Source: Campanula takesimana
Lineage: Eukaryota > Streptophyta > Magnoliopsida > Asterales > Campanulaceae
Length of the DNA: 64,000 nucleotides
Direction: 5' to 3'
NCBI GenBank assembly: GCA_026119855.1
Contig: JAOWBW010000016.1
Coordinates: 806,001 to 870,000, forward strand
Made by a program: the position numbers and the translations under genes
Shown: in pieces, positions 56,601-64,000 of the stretch
Layout of the letters: the number at the start of each line of letters is the position of its first letter
How positions within the stretch are numbered: position 1 is the stretch's first letter
The notes under the pieces: model-generated
Told to the model about the DNA's origin: nothing
The model's database searches: none
The model's input: the letters and a program-made list of their open reading frames with translations, nothing else

Positions 56601-58721
56601 TAATTTAATTATTCTAATGAAAATCTAAAACATGTTAGTGATACACCATTATAAATACTATCAACAACAATTTTTTCATTAGGATAATTAAATGAACCTA
56701 AAATTATTGCTCAAACTACCTCCGCAACGACAACAAAAAAAGTAGGATGATCATTTGCGTACGAAAGGAGTATGAATTAAGATCCAAAAAAAAAATCTTT
56801 AGTTAAACTTGTTCATTGCTAAAAGTAACTAAAAAATATGTGATATCAGGTGGCAAAAGATAAAAGGGCAGCAGTCGAACTTTCAACACATAAAATAAAT
56901 GTACAGGCTCACTTGTTCAACCAGAGCTACTGTCGGAGCAAGGAATATGCATATGTCCTTCTCTGGTTTCTTTATCCGGCATCTCATCTCATACATCACC
57001 AATACAGCAATGTGGGTCTTCCCACAACCTGTTCCCAAATAAGCTATCGTATTCTCATCCAATGCTTTTTCACAAAGATCCAATTGATACCTGAAGGGGG
57101 GAAAAGGAAATGTTCATAATAAAACTAAAACTTGTTTTACAAGGCCAAGGAGAAGAGATGATCACGAATTCTTAAACTTCTCTCTCAATCTCTGCAGTTA
57201 GCAAAGCTGAAGGTCCCTTCATATTTAACTTGACGTGTTACTACTTTCTTTTCTTCTTAACTTTCTTTTTATTTTATTTTTAAAACTTCTTCTCAATTTT
57301 TTGGTGTCCTGCTAAGAATTGGCTCTATGAAAGTTGTTAGAATCCAAAGATAGATGCATGCAACTGGTAATTGTTTTCAATACAAAGCAATTCCATAAAA
57401 GTCTATGAAAGAGCAAAACATGTACTAAAACCCAGTGGTTATAACATAATCGACAAACTTAATCATTATGCAGACCAAAAATTCACTGCAGAACAGCCAA
57501 CCAATGGTTAAAACTTAATGCACGTCAAATATATGGTCAAAACCAAAATATAAAGCAAAGACGGACGACATAAGAAATTACAAAGATTGTGTGAAGTTTA
57601 CCACTGATCCAAAATTTTAAGTTGATGGATAGGGGCCCAACAACATATATCAAGCTTTAATACTCCCCCTCATGTGACCCAACCACACTAGGAGACTTTA
57701 CACGTGTTGCAATTGTGCACAATTAATTCGGGTAAACAAATGCAAGCAAGACTACTTGAACCCTTGACCTTGCCCAATCAGGGCTCTGATACCAATTCGA
57801 GTTTACCACTGATCCAATAGTTTAAGCTGGTGGATAGGGGCCCAACAATGTATATCAAGCCTTAATAGATTGTAATCCAAAATTTGTTGGCACCAACAAT
57901 CATCTCTTCTTATTTTTCATTTGTAATATTAAGATCTCCACAATCAAAAGACAGAACAAGTTAGATTACATGAATCCAAAGATAACCGACGGGAGAAAAA
58001 AAAACACAATGATAGCTACATTACAGTACTGAAATCACAAATAGTCGATCAACAAATATTATTCATTCTCTTCCCCTGTAATTCCTTTTAATGACATCTA
58101 TTCGGTCAAGTTTGCTACTCCTATACAAGTCAAAGTCAAAGTCAAATAAACAAGAACCCCATATATGATATACCAATATGCAGCCACCTGATAGGCTAAT
58201 AAACCAAAATTATTCCTCCATTTACACAGTAATAAGCAGAAAAACTCAAACTCACGTTGAAGCTGAATAAAAATGAAAATTTAGTCAAAACCAATTAGGG
58301 AAAGAAATCCAAAAAGACAAATTTTTCAAGCCAAACATCAATTTACTTCCTTTTTCCTTCATTTTGTAATCATACAAGCATCCAATTAGCATAATCCTAA
58401 ACCCACAATTTAGATAACCAATAAATGTACTGTAATTAGGAAAACCCACTTACAATAACTTAAAAAAAATACCCAGTATCAAGCAACCACCCAATTTCGC
58501 AGAATTTCAAGTAAAGAAACAAAGAGCAGTCTGCAGTCACATTCAAGAAAATTAAGGGAAAATATATTTTTTTTTTTAAAAAAAACATACTTTCTAGCAA
58601 TTTTTCTTGGGTCTTTCACAATGGCAACAGTTGATTGCTGGCCGTCATTTACAGAAAGGCTTGAAATTTGGTGAGTGATCAAACTCTCGGAGGCATTGTC
58701 GGTGCCACCTAAGTCCCCCAT
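40232..58721 (-). CDS. DCL4: Dicer-like protein 4 (endoribonuclease)
   Basis: Cuts dsRNA into 21-nt siRNAs for tasiRNA and silencing pathways (family knowledge). Twenty-four phase-checked exons: 58591-58721, 56913-57090, 56371-56481, 55921-56061, 55740-55812, 53761-53801, 53430-53567, 53215-53343, 49919-50057, 49379-49475, 47934-48126, 47315-47475, 47014-47220, 46654-46910, 46049-46323, 45489-45925, 44630-44724, 43637-43842, 43176-43385, 42075-42809, 41652-41999, 41237-41561, 40711-40825, 40232-40385. They give about 1,631 residues (Arabidopsis about 1,700). Walker A GTGCGKT (about 62), DECH (about 169), QSRGRAR (about 495), DUF283 (600-690), PAZ (790-905), RNase III motifs ERLEVLGD and QRLEFLGD (about 1020, 1227), two dsRBDs (1370-1440, 1543-1631). 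The N-terminus is short; an upstream in-frame ATG (58919) looks non-conserved. No break seen. Confidence 0.96.
40881..41219. mobile_element. MITE family D with a family C MITE nested in it, filling a DCL4 intron
   Basis: Outer ends TACTCTCTAAGTCCCGGAAA and TTTCCGGGACAGAGGGAGTA. The inner element, about 40970-41077 (CTCCCCCGTCCCAAGATGAA / inverted), splits it at a TA. The host intron is 40826-41236, so the nested pair makes up most of it. Relatives of the outer family lie at 44281, 46361 and 50137. Confidence 0.85.
43482..43628. mobile_element. MITE family A in a DCL4 intron
   Basis: Ends TACGCCCTCCGTCCCA and GGAACGCAGGGAGTA. Interior AAGTGCATAAACAAAACATG, the inverse of the family A core. 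It ends 8 bp before exon 43637-43842. Confidence 0.8.
44281..44519. mobile_element. MITE family D in a DCL4 intron
   Basis: TACTCCCTCTGTCCCGGAAA and inverted TTTCCGGTACAGAGGGAGTA. Interior shares AAATCATTAAGTGATT with the other family D copies. Confidence 0.85.
46361..46622. mobile_element. MITE family D in a DCL4 intron
   Basis: TACCTCCGTCCCGAAAAGAT / inverted CTATCTGGGACAGTGGGGGTA, with the family words CAACACAAATGAACTGTGAC and GTCAAAGTTCACTTGTGTTG. It lies between exons 46049-46323 and 46654-46910. Confidence 0.85.
47661..47842. mobile_element. MITE family A in a DCL4 intron
   Basis: TACTCCCTCAGTCCCGAAAT / inverted ATTTCGGGACAGAGGGAGTA, 182 bp. The most intact family A copy in the window. 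Confidence 0.85.
48640..48721. repeat. (CAACCT)n hexamer array in a DCL4 intron
   Basis: A CTCAA pentamer array passes into CTCAAC-hexamer units (about nine) ending at CGAGCTC. It lies in a CTCGAG-rich zone (about 48295-48870) that looks like an old hAT-type GAGCTCG element, but whose ends I could not close. Confidence 0.8.
50137..51667. mobile_element. MITE family D split by a 1.27-kb TIR element
   Basis: The outer family D halves (50137-50252 and 51521-51667) rejoin at a duplicated TA. Ends TACTCCCTCTGTTCCAAGTA and inverted TACTTGGAACAGAGGGAGTA. It lies in the DCL4 intron between exons 49919-50057 and 53215-53343. Confidence 0.85.
50253..51520. mobile_element. Large Stowaway-ended element carrying an LTR-like insert
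   Basis: TA-flanked. CTCCCCCCGTCCCAGAGTAT at the left and ATACTCTGGGACGGAGGGAG at the right, inverted. The right end has a second copy of the terminal motif 37 bp inside (GTGGACATATACTCTGGGAC twice). Two near-identical 70-bp units lie at 50330-50450. The middle (about 50456-51435) has a different character: GC-rich palindromes at 50628-50706, then TATAAAAACCCC at 50819. It looks like an inserted LTR-type promoter; its borders are not resolved. Confidence 0.65.
51668..53214. other. DCL4 intron sequence, nothing recognised
   Basis: AT-rich with an A-run at 51992-52013 and no coding signal or complete element that I could close. Confidence 0.5.
53921..53983. mobile_element. 63-bp Tourist/Harbinger-like foldback in a DCL4 intron
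   Basis: GGGCCTGTTTGTTTGGGCTG at the left and its inverse at the right meet almost in the centre. Flanked by a TTA duplication (53918-53920, 53984-53986). TTA/TAA target sites and GGGCCTGTTTG-like ends are typical of PIF/Harbinger MITEs. Confidence 0.8.
54174..55382. mobile_element. 1.2-kb Harbinger-like element with captured-looking interior
   Basis: Flanked by TAA (54171-54173, 55383-55385). Imperfect ends GGTGGCGTTTGTTTTTTG and, inverted, GGGGTCTTTTGTTTTTGC. The interior has overlapping plus-strand frames (54431-54784, 54613-54867, 54918-55145) and a pyrimidine-rich, leader-like start near 54400. No recognised domain. It lies in a DCL4 intron. Confidence 0.55.
56536..56772. mobile_element. 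MITE family B in a DCL4 intron
   Basis: TACTTCGTCCCAAAATGATC / inverted GATCATTTGCGTACGAAAGG, with AATACGAAGGTACTTTGAGC as in the 28049 copy. The right end is degenerate. Confidence 0.75.
57591..57867 (-). mobile_element. TRIM (miniature LTR retrotransposon) in DCL4 intron 1
   Basis: Two 72-bp terminal direct repeats (57591-57662, 57796-57867) sharing GTTTACCACTGATCCAA and GGATAGGGGCCCAACAA. On the minus strand the first is followed by TTGGTATCAGAGCCC (57781-57795), a perfect initiator Met tRNA primer site. The other is preceded by a purine tract (TGAGGGGGAG, 57663-57672). GATTGT flanks both sides. Total 277 bp, no ORF. Such elements move only with enzymes supplied by other retrotransposons. 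Confidence 0.9.
57874..58590. other. Remainder of DCL4 intron 1, nothing recognised
   Basis: AT-rich intron sequence with A and T runs near 58000 and 58567. No element or coding signal closed. Confidence 0.5.
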
Positions 58722-59314
58722 GACGGTGGAGACCGCAGTCCGGCGCCTGGTAGTGATCGGAGTAGTATTGACTTTAGTTGACTGTAAAGAAATTCGACAA
58801 AGCCTAGAGAGAGAGTGGGAATTTTGAGAAGTTAACTTGGCCAAGTGGGTTTGGAGAAGGTAAAAAGTAGACGGTGACGTCTTAGAACGATGTATACATA
58901 TAGGTATATATGTATACATTGTTGGACGTATGGCTCACAACGTACATCTGTCGATGCACGTGGTATAAGGTTACGTACCTTTTTTTCACTTAAAAAAAAA
59001 TAAAAAAAAATTACACTTTTAAGCATTTACTCTCTCAGTACCATAGGTTATAATTTGACTTTTGACTTTTTGGTCAATTCTATTTTTAAGTTATAATTTG
59101 ACTTTTTGGTCAATTCTATTTTTCAAGTTAGTTTAATTGATTTTTATTTATTTTTTAGCGATATCTACGTCAGAAGGAGATAAAGAGAGGGATCGAACAC
59201 TAGCACTCACCGAATGTTAAACTTGGCTTTACCACTGAGTCACTCATTTGGGGACAAAATATACAAAGTATTGTAATGTTTATAAAATTTCATAATAATT
59301 AATAAACTTTAATG
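58722..59314. other. DCL4 upstream region
   Basis: Contains the DCL4 leader and promoter. A TATATATGTATAC stretch at about 58902-58916 could serve as a TATA region, which would also make the upstream in-frame ATG at 58919 non-coding. No strong known motif found. Confidence 0.4.
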
Positions 59315-59846
59315 GTGAAAATCTGCTAAAAAACGTGTTTTACGCTAAGCTTCGCGTAAAACGTGTTTTTAAGTTGGCGCGTTGGCATTTTTGTAATTAA
59401 CGGGAAGTTGTTTAGCGCTGATCGTAAGTGCCAGCGACAGTGTAAAAAAGTGCCAGCACATGTACACTGACACTTATTGACACTACCACTTGCACTTTTT
59501 AATAAATGTCAGTGTCAATGTTAACAAGTGCCAGTGTAATGGCTGTCAGTTATTAACACTACCACGGGCACTTTTAATAAGTGTTAGTATCAATGTTAAA
59601 AAGTGCCAGTGTAAGCTCTGACAATTTTTAACATAACTACTGGCACTTAAAAAAAGTGTCAGTTTCATGTTTATGAATGTCAGTTTGAAATCACTGGCTT
59701 TTTGTAATACTAACACTGGGCATTTCTATGGTTGCCAGTATTTACGAAAATGTCACCGCTTGATTCGAAGTATAATCGCCAGCGTGCTTTGAAAAGCACG
59801 GTTTTCTTTTGCTTAAGGAAAAACGCGTTTTTCACAAGACTCACTC
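59315..59846. mobile_element. MULE-like MITE with dense AGTGCCAGTGT motif array
   Basis: 9-bp duplication ACTTTAATG (59306-59314, 59847-59855). The ends are loosely inverted (AAAAAACGTGTTTTACGCTA / AAAACGCGTTTTTCC inverted). Between 59428 and 59740 about ten variants of AGTGCCAGTGT or its inverse (ACACTGGCACT) occur in both orientations. No ORF. The family is inferred from the 9-bp duplication. Confidence 0.75.
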
Positions 59847-59855
59847 ACTTTAATG

Positions 59856-60988
59856 ATGTATTAATTATAATTTTATAAATTCTTAAGCACAGTCATACCT
59901 TTATGACTTTTATTTTAATGACAAAATTGGATAAAATTGACTCTAAAATTCAACCACCTTACAAATATATGAATATTAACATGAATCAAACATTTTCTTT
60001 TAAATTGATTGTTCCATTTCTTTTTTGGTAGTCTCATTATTATTAAGAGCCCGTTCGATTTGTGACGTCATTTGTTGAATAAATGGATACACTAGCCTAC
60101 TTTTCTCGCATAAAAGTATGAATCAAATGTCTACTTATTTTGAATTCAAATATTTTAATTCTTTCTTTAAAAGAAATAAAATATTTTAAAAAGTGATTTA
60201 GATATTAAATCAATTATTAACCTAGTATTTTAACATATGTGTGTCAAACAACACATATCCATTTTATTTATTTTTTTGAAAGAAAACAACACATATTCAT
60301 TCTTCAAGTGGAGTGGAGTAACATAAATACTTTTTAACTTAGATGAGATTTAAAAAAAAAAAAAGTTGATCTTCAAATACTTTTACATATGAATTTTAGA
60401 AAAAAAAAAAGTGAAGTAAAATACTCAAGTATCCACTTTTTGACACACTTTATTGATTTGATCATTAAACTCATTTTTATTGTAAATAACACATTAAACT
60501 CTTTTTTTTTTCCTTTTCTTTGTCATTCATGGTCATTATCACTAAACAGTTTCCCTGTTAAACAGTCGTGTTCACTCTCTCTTAACATGTCATACTTGTA
60601 CTAAATAAGTCTAACCTATTTATCTTTTCCTCATTATATTCTGTTAAATAGTCTGTTTTTTCTATCATATGTTGGTTTTCTTAAATCATTTTGTTAGGAT
60701 TCTTTGTTAGTACACTCTCTTGATTTGATTGATCAATGTCACGTGTTTTTTTATGGACTTTAAGAATCATGTAATGAAGTTATACTTCAATTTTTAGATA
60801 AGTCAATTTCTAGATTTTTATTTGTCATAGGCTGAGTTATGATCGGTTTGACCTCAGCGGTTTGTTTCTTCAAACTGCACTCGTTGCTACCGCCAGCATG
60901 GAGCCGCAAGTCTTCATCAAAACCGCGTGCTGCAGTTTTGATGAAACCGCACTTCAAGTTCATTCATGGAACCGCTCATGCTATCTTT
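59856..60988. other. Intergenic AT-rich DNA; short inverted repeat near its end
   Basis: No gene seen. At about 60918-60952 TCATCAAAAC and GTTTTGATGA form a 10-bp stem around CGCGTGCTGCA, within a CCGC-rich patch (60838-60985) that differs from its surroundings. Confidence 0.4.
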
Positions 60989-62183
60989 TGTTAGTGTTGT
61001 ATGCTCTAGGCACGTTATTTGAACGATTAATGTTATCTATTGATTATGTATTAATAAAGATATTGAATGTTTGATTATTATATCCTTTGCATGTTTATTA
61101 TAATAATCCCCGTCCCTGATAATTATGATTAATTGTTAGTATAAGTTTAATAGATAATCATATGATGATTATGGAGAATGGGATATAATTAAACTTATGG
61201 GTATTTGTTGGAGAACTAATATTGGACTGACCCGTATGAGATTTATGTCATGGTCACAATGTCATAATTAAATCTCATCTAGTTATATTACTTGAATCTT
61301 TAAACCTGAGATTATTACAGTCTTCCACTTGATGAACATTACGTTTGACATTTTCAAACGTTACCCCTAATCGGGTAGCTATAAAGAATATGATTGGCGT
61401 AATCGGAATCATATAGGGAAGAGTAATAAGTCAAGATGGGATTTGTTCCTCGTCAAGAGAGATGTCAAGCTTTGGCCACTCGATGAATGGTATTGATGAA
61501 ATGCATGGCCGTGCTCAAATATGATTTGTTGTATCAATACATTCGGGATCGAGAAAGCATTGAACAATGTAAGTTGACCATTGACCATGGCTTACGTTCA
61601 ATAGACATCGAGAACAAAGAGATTGTAATATGTTCTATTAAAGGATACGAACTTATATAGTTATACTAATTGGGTAGGTATGACGGTTTGCTAGAACCTA
61701 ATCATATCTTATGGGTTTATGCCCATTGCCAACTTAGTATAATCTCAAAGGGTCACACACATTAGAACGAATCTTAAAAGGACTTAATTGGAATTATGGG
61801 TCGAAGGGCATTTGAGGAATATTAGGAATTTAGAGGAGAAAACTGGAAAAGGGATAGGTCCGGTCGGACCTTGTAAAGGACCCGGCCGGACCAAGGTTGA
61901 CACCCGGCCGGACCAAGCCTTGATCCGGTCGGACCAGCTTGTGTACCCGGGCGGACCTTTTGTCCTGGTTTGACTAGGATTTTCCTAATACGTTTTCTTG
62001 CGGGTTTAATCACTTGTTACCTATTTGGAATAGGTTTAACAAGTATATAAACAGCCTCTAAACAGCCTAATTAATTCTATTGCTTTGTGAGAACTTCCAA
62101 AGAGTTTGAGAGAGTTTATTCTTGTTCTAAGATCATAAAAGTGAAGAACACGAAATCACATATTAATTCCATATAGTCTTTGG
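60989..62183 (+). repeat. LTR-B: copia LTR related to LTR-A, 3' end missing
   Basis: It aligns with LTR-A (2017-3511) from TGTTAGTG...CTCTAGGCACG through GTATGACGGTTTGCTAGAAC and GCCAACTTAGTATAATC to ATTAATTCCATATAGTC, with a TATA box (GTATATAAAC) at about 62043. Homology stops near 62183. There is no coding sequence upstream, so it is a solo LTR or a truncated element. The cassette zone at 61856-61955 (CCGGCCGGACC-type words) does not resemble the GGGCGCC zone of LTR-A. Confidence 0.85.
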
Positions 62184-62814
62184 AATGTTTGACTACGTCT
62201 GGGGGCACTACCAAGCCAGGATCTTGCACTATAATATGTTAAATCTGAGTTACAATGAGTATGGGGGCGGAACATTGTTTATATAGCAAACCAAGAATAA
62301 GACCTAAACCTAAACATAAGAGAAATCCTGAAAATCTGCACTTTCTCGGCATTCCAAGCGTCCGCTTGTAGGGGACCAGGCGCCCGCTTACATGCCAATT
62401 CCAGGAACCAGACCTTCTGTCCAAACCGGACGCCCGCCTGGTCAATACCAGGCGCCCGCCTGGAATCCTGCTCCAGATTTTCTTCTCTTTGTTTCTTTGA
62501 GGGATCTCTATTCCAACAAGGGACGCGGGTCGCCCTGGCGGTTACATCCGAACCGACTCGGTGAACCAACCTAATTGAACCCACGAACCGGACAATCTTC
62601 AAGTCGAATTTTGCCAAAAGTTTAAGGCTCCACGACCGATGCGTACGTGTGCCCTAAACCGCCCCTTCGCAGGTCAAGTGTCAATTTGGAGCTAGTCCAA
62701 AATTGGCACTATTGGGCCACTAGTTGCATGGATGGCCCAATGATCCACTTGGTTGGTCCAAGGAAGGAACCATTTGATGACTCCTCCTTAGATGACCACA
62801 TTAATGTGATGCCT
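62184..62814 (-). repeat. LTR-like promoter fragment facing left
   Basis: Read on the minus strand, GC-rich palindromic words (GGCGCCTGG, GGGCGCCTGGT; 62341-62465) are followed 60 bp later by GCTATATAAAC (about 62279-62289), the same order as in the LTRs. The word CTTCTGTCCAAAC-GGGCGCC also occurs in LTR-A near 2940-2960. The left end abuts the truncated LTR-B at about 62184. No LTR termini were identified, so this is an inference. Confidence 0.5.
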
Positions 62815-64000
62815 ACTAGTGAGTAACCCGTCGAGATTCGACGGGAGAATAGTAATGTAAAGAATAAAAAAAAACTCCCTCCGCTCCCTAAATGATCTTT
62901 AAATTTGACATTTTTCATTAATAATGAAGAAAAGATTCTTTTCGTCCCTACAGTGAGAGGAAGCAAAATAAGACAGTAAAAATTATACTCCCTCCGTCCC
63001 AAAATGATTTTTTCATTTGCCATTTCTCATTGTCTCAAAAATTTCTTCTCATTTGTACAATTTGGGCTTCAAAGTGCATAAACAAAAGATCTTTTCCGAC
63101 GGCCTGAAATGGATCACAGGAGCAGTCAGCGCTTGCACTTGGTCTGAATAATGGATCTTTTCCGAAAATAAGAAAGAGACTTCCTGCTATGAAAAATCAA
63201 AAGCAACACCATCATTTATAGATGATCTTGGAATCAACTTCAAAAACATGTTTCAATTAGATGTTCTATATGATAAAAAAAAAAAAGCAGCAAATGTGTC
63301 TACTTTAAAAGCAATAGAGGTGGGGCTTCCTTTAGCCATTATGCTCACTTGTGTAGCTGACAGCCTGACATTGCTTCCTGTTTCCATACCCTACTTCCGC
63401 AACTTGCTTCAAACTTCAACCTCCACAAAGTTTGCAATCTGCCTCACTTAAAATATAGGATTAGTCAACTGGCTAAGTCGCATCATACATAATGGAATAG
63501 CTGAGGGTTTAATGACACACAGAGTGATAGAATTTTGTTTTTAATAAGAGCAATCAATGACTAAATATATTTTAACCCAATGGAAACTACAACAAAGTAA
63601 TGCAAGTAATAGGGGCCAGCCACATATCTTGATTCTGGTATATTGCACAATGGAATCTCCATACTCAAGACAATTGCTTCTTAAAGTGAGACTCACATTC
63701 CATGTGATAATAAATTAACTGGTAAAAAATTGCCATTTGTGGAACCAGCATTTCAGTTCAGCATCATATTGTTCATTACAACAAAAAAAATCTACAGCTA
63801 AACTTGGCAGACAGATGTACGTACCTAGGTGTAGCAGTACGTCATTCACTTAAAGAGTTGAAGAATTTCGATGTTTTGCCAAAGTGCACCCGAATGAAGT
63901 GGCCTACAAGAATCCGGGTGACTGTCATTTTCATATTCAAGAAACTAACTGGAAGCTGCATAATGCAATGAGAGTAATTAATACTCATCTGTCCCTAATA
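62815..64000. other. Unassigned right end of the window
   Basis: Starts with the hairpin motif ACCCGTCGAGATTCGACGGG (62827-62846), like that at 15411. A partial family A MITE begins at 62986 (CTCCCTCCGTCCCAAAATGA). A 67-codon frame at 63248 has no recognised domain. No gene called. Confidence 0.4.

Noticed and set aside
58479..58919. Longer DCL4 N-terminus from the ATG at 58919
   Set aside because: The added residues are low in conserved features and start inside a TATATATG-rich promoter-like stretch; ATG at 58719-58721 is more likely, though not proven.

Overview
The window is nuclear DNA of a flowering plant, most likely a eudicot. The evidence is two intron-rich plant housekeeping genes, Ty1/copia and Ty3/gypsy-Tat retrotransposons, and dozens of small TIR elements with the plant-typical CTCCCTCCGTCCC end. 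I cannot name the species. No rRNA, tRNA, CRISPR array or prokaryotic gene was seen.

Layout. 1-7.4 kb: a copia element (3' part and 3' LTR) nested in the integrase of a Ty3/gypsy Tat/Retand-type element, which keeps its antisense spliced extra ORF and 3' LTR. 7.4-12 kb: two terminal exons of an unidentified gene, hAT-like elements and a LINE ORF1 remnant. 12-15.4 kb: a coiled-coil/NLS gene with duplicated 5' leader exons, a hAT element in its coding exon and an inverted copy of its 3' end, giving a long hairpin-forming locus. 15.4-19.6 kb: low-coding repeats including a 9-bp-TSD MULE-like element. 19.6-31.5 kb: complete MCM5 (minus strand, 18 exons) plus a downstream duplicate of its 3' end; between them lies a RING-H2 gene broken by a very young Ale-like copia. 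32.1-39.1 kb: a decayed copia with a hAT in its 5' LTR and a hAT MITE in gag. 40.2-58.7 kb: complete DCL4 (Dicer-like 4, minus strand, 24 coding exons), its introns full of MITEs, a TRIM and a Harbinger-like element. 59-64 kb: a MULE-like element, an LTR related to the first one, an opposite-facing LTR-like piece and unidentified sequence.

Function. MCM5 is a replicative helicase subunit; two E2F-type sites lie upstream of its start. DCL4 makes 21-nt siRNAs from dsRNA. The two genes face the same way but need not be related in function. The rest is mobile DNA and gene debris.

Most unusual signal: several LTRs or LTR-like promoters (2.9, 38.6, 50.65, 61.9 and 62.4 kb) carry a cluster of short palindromic cassettes about 60-190 bp upstream of a TATA box. 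Two clearly related LTRs have unrelated cassettes in the same slot. Also notable is a copia with near-identical LTRs whose 1,437-codon reading frame has no frameshift but seven stops, all explicable by C-to-T or G-to-A changes. Exon coordinates were worked out by hand from splice sites and checked for reading phase.
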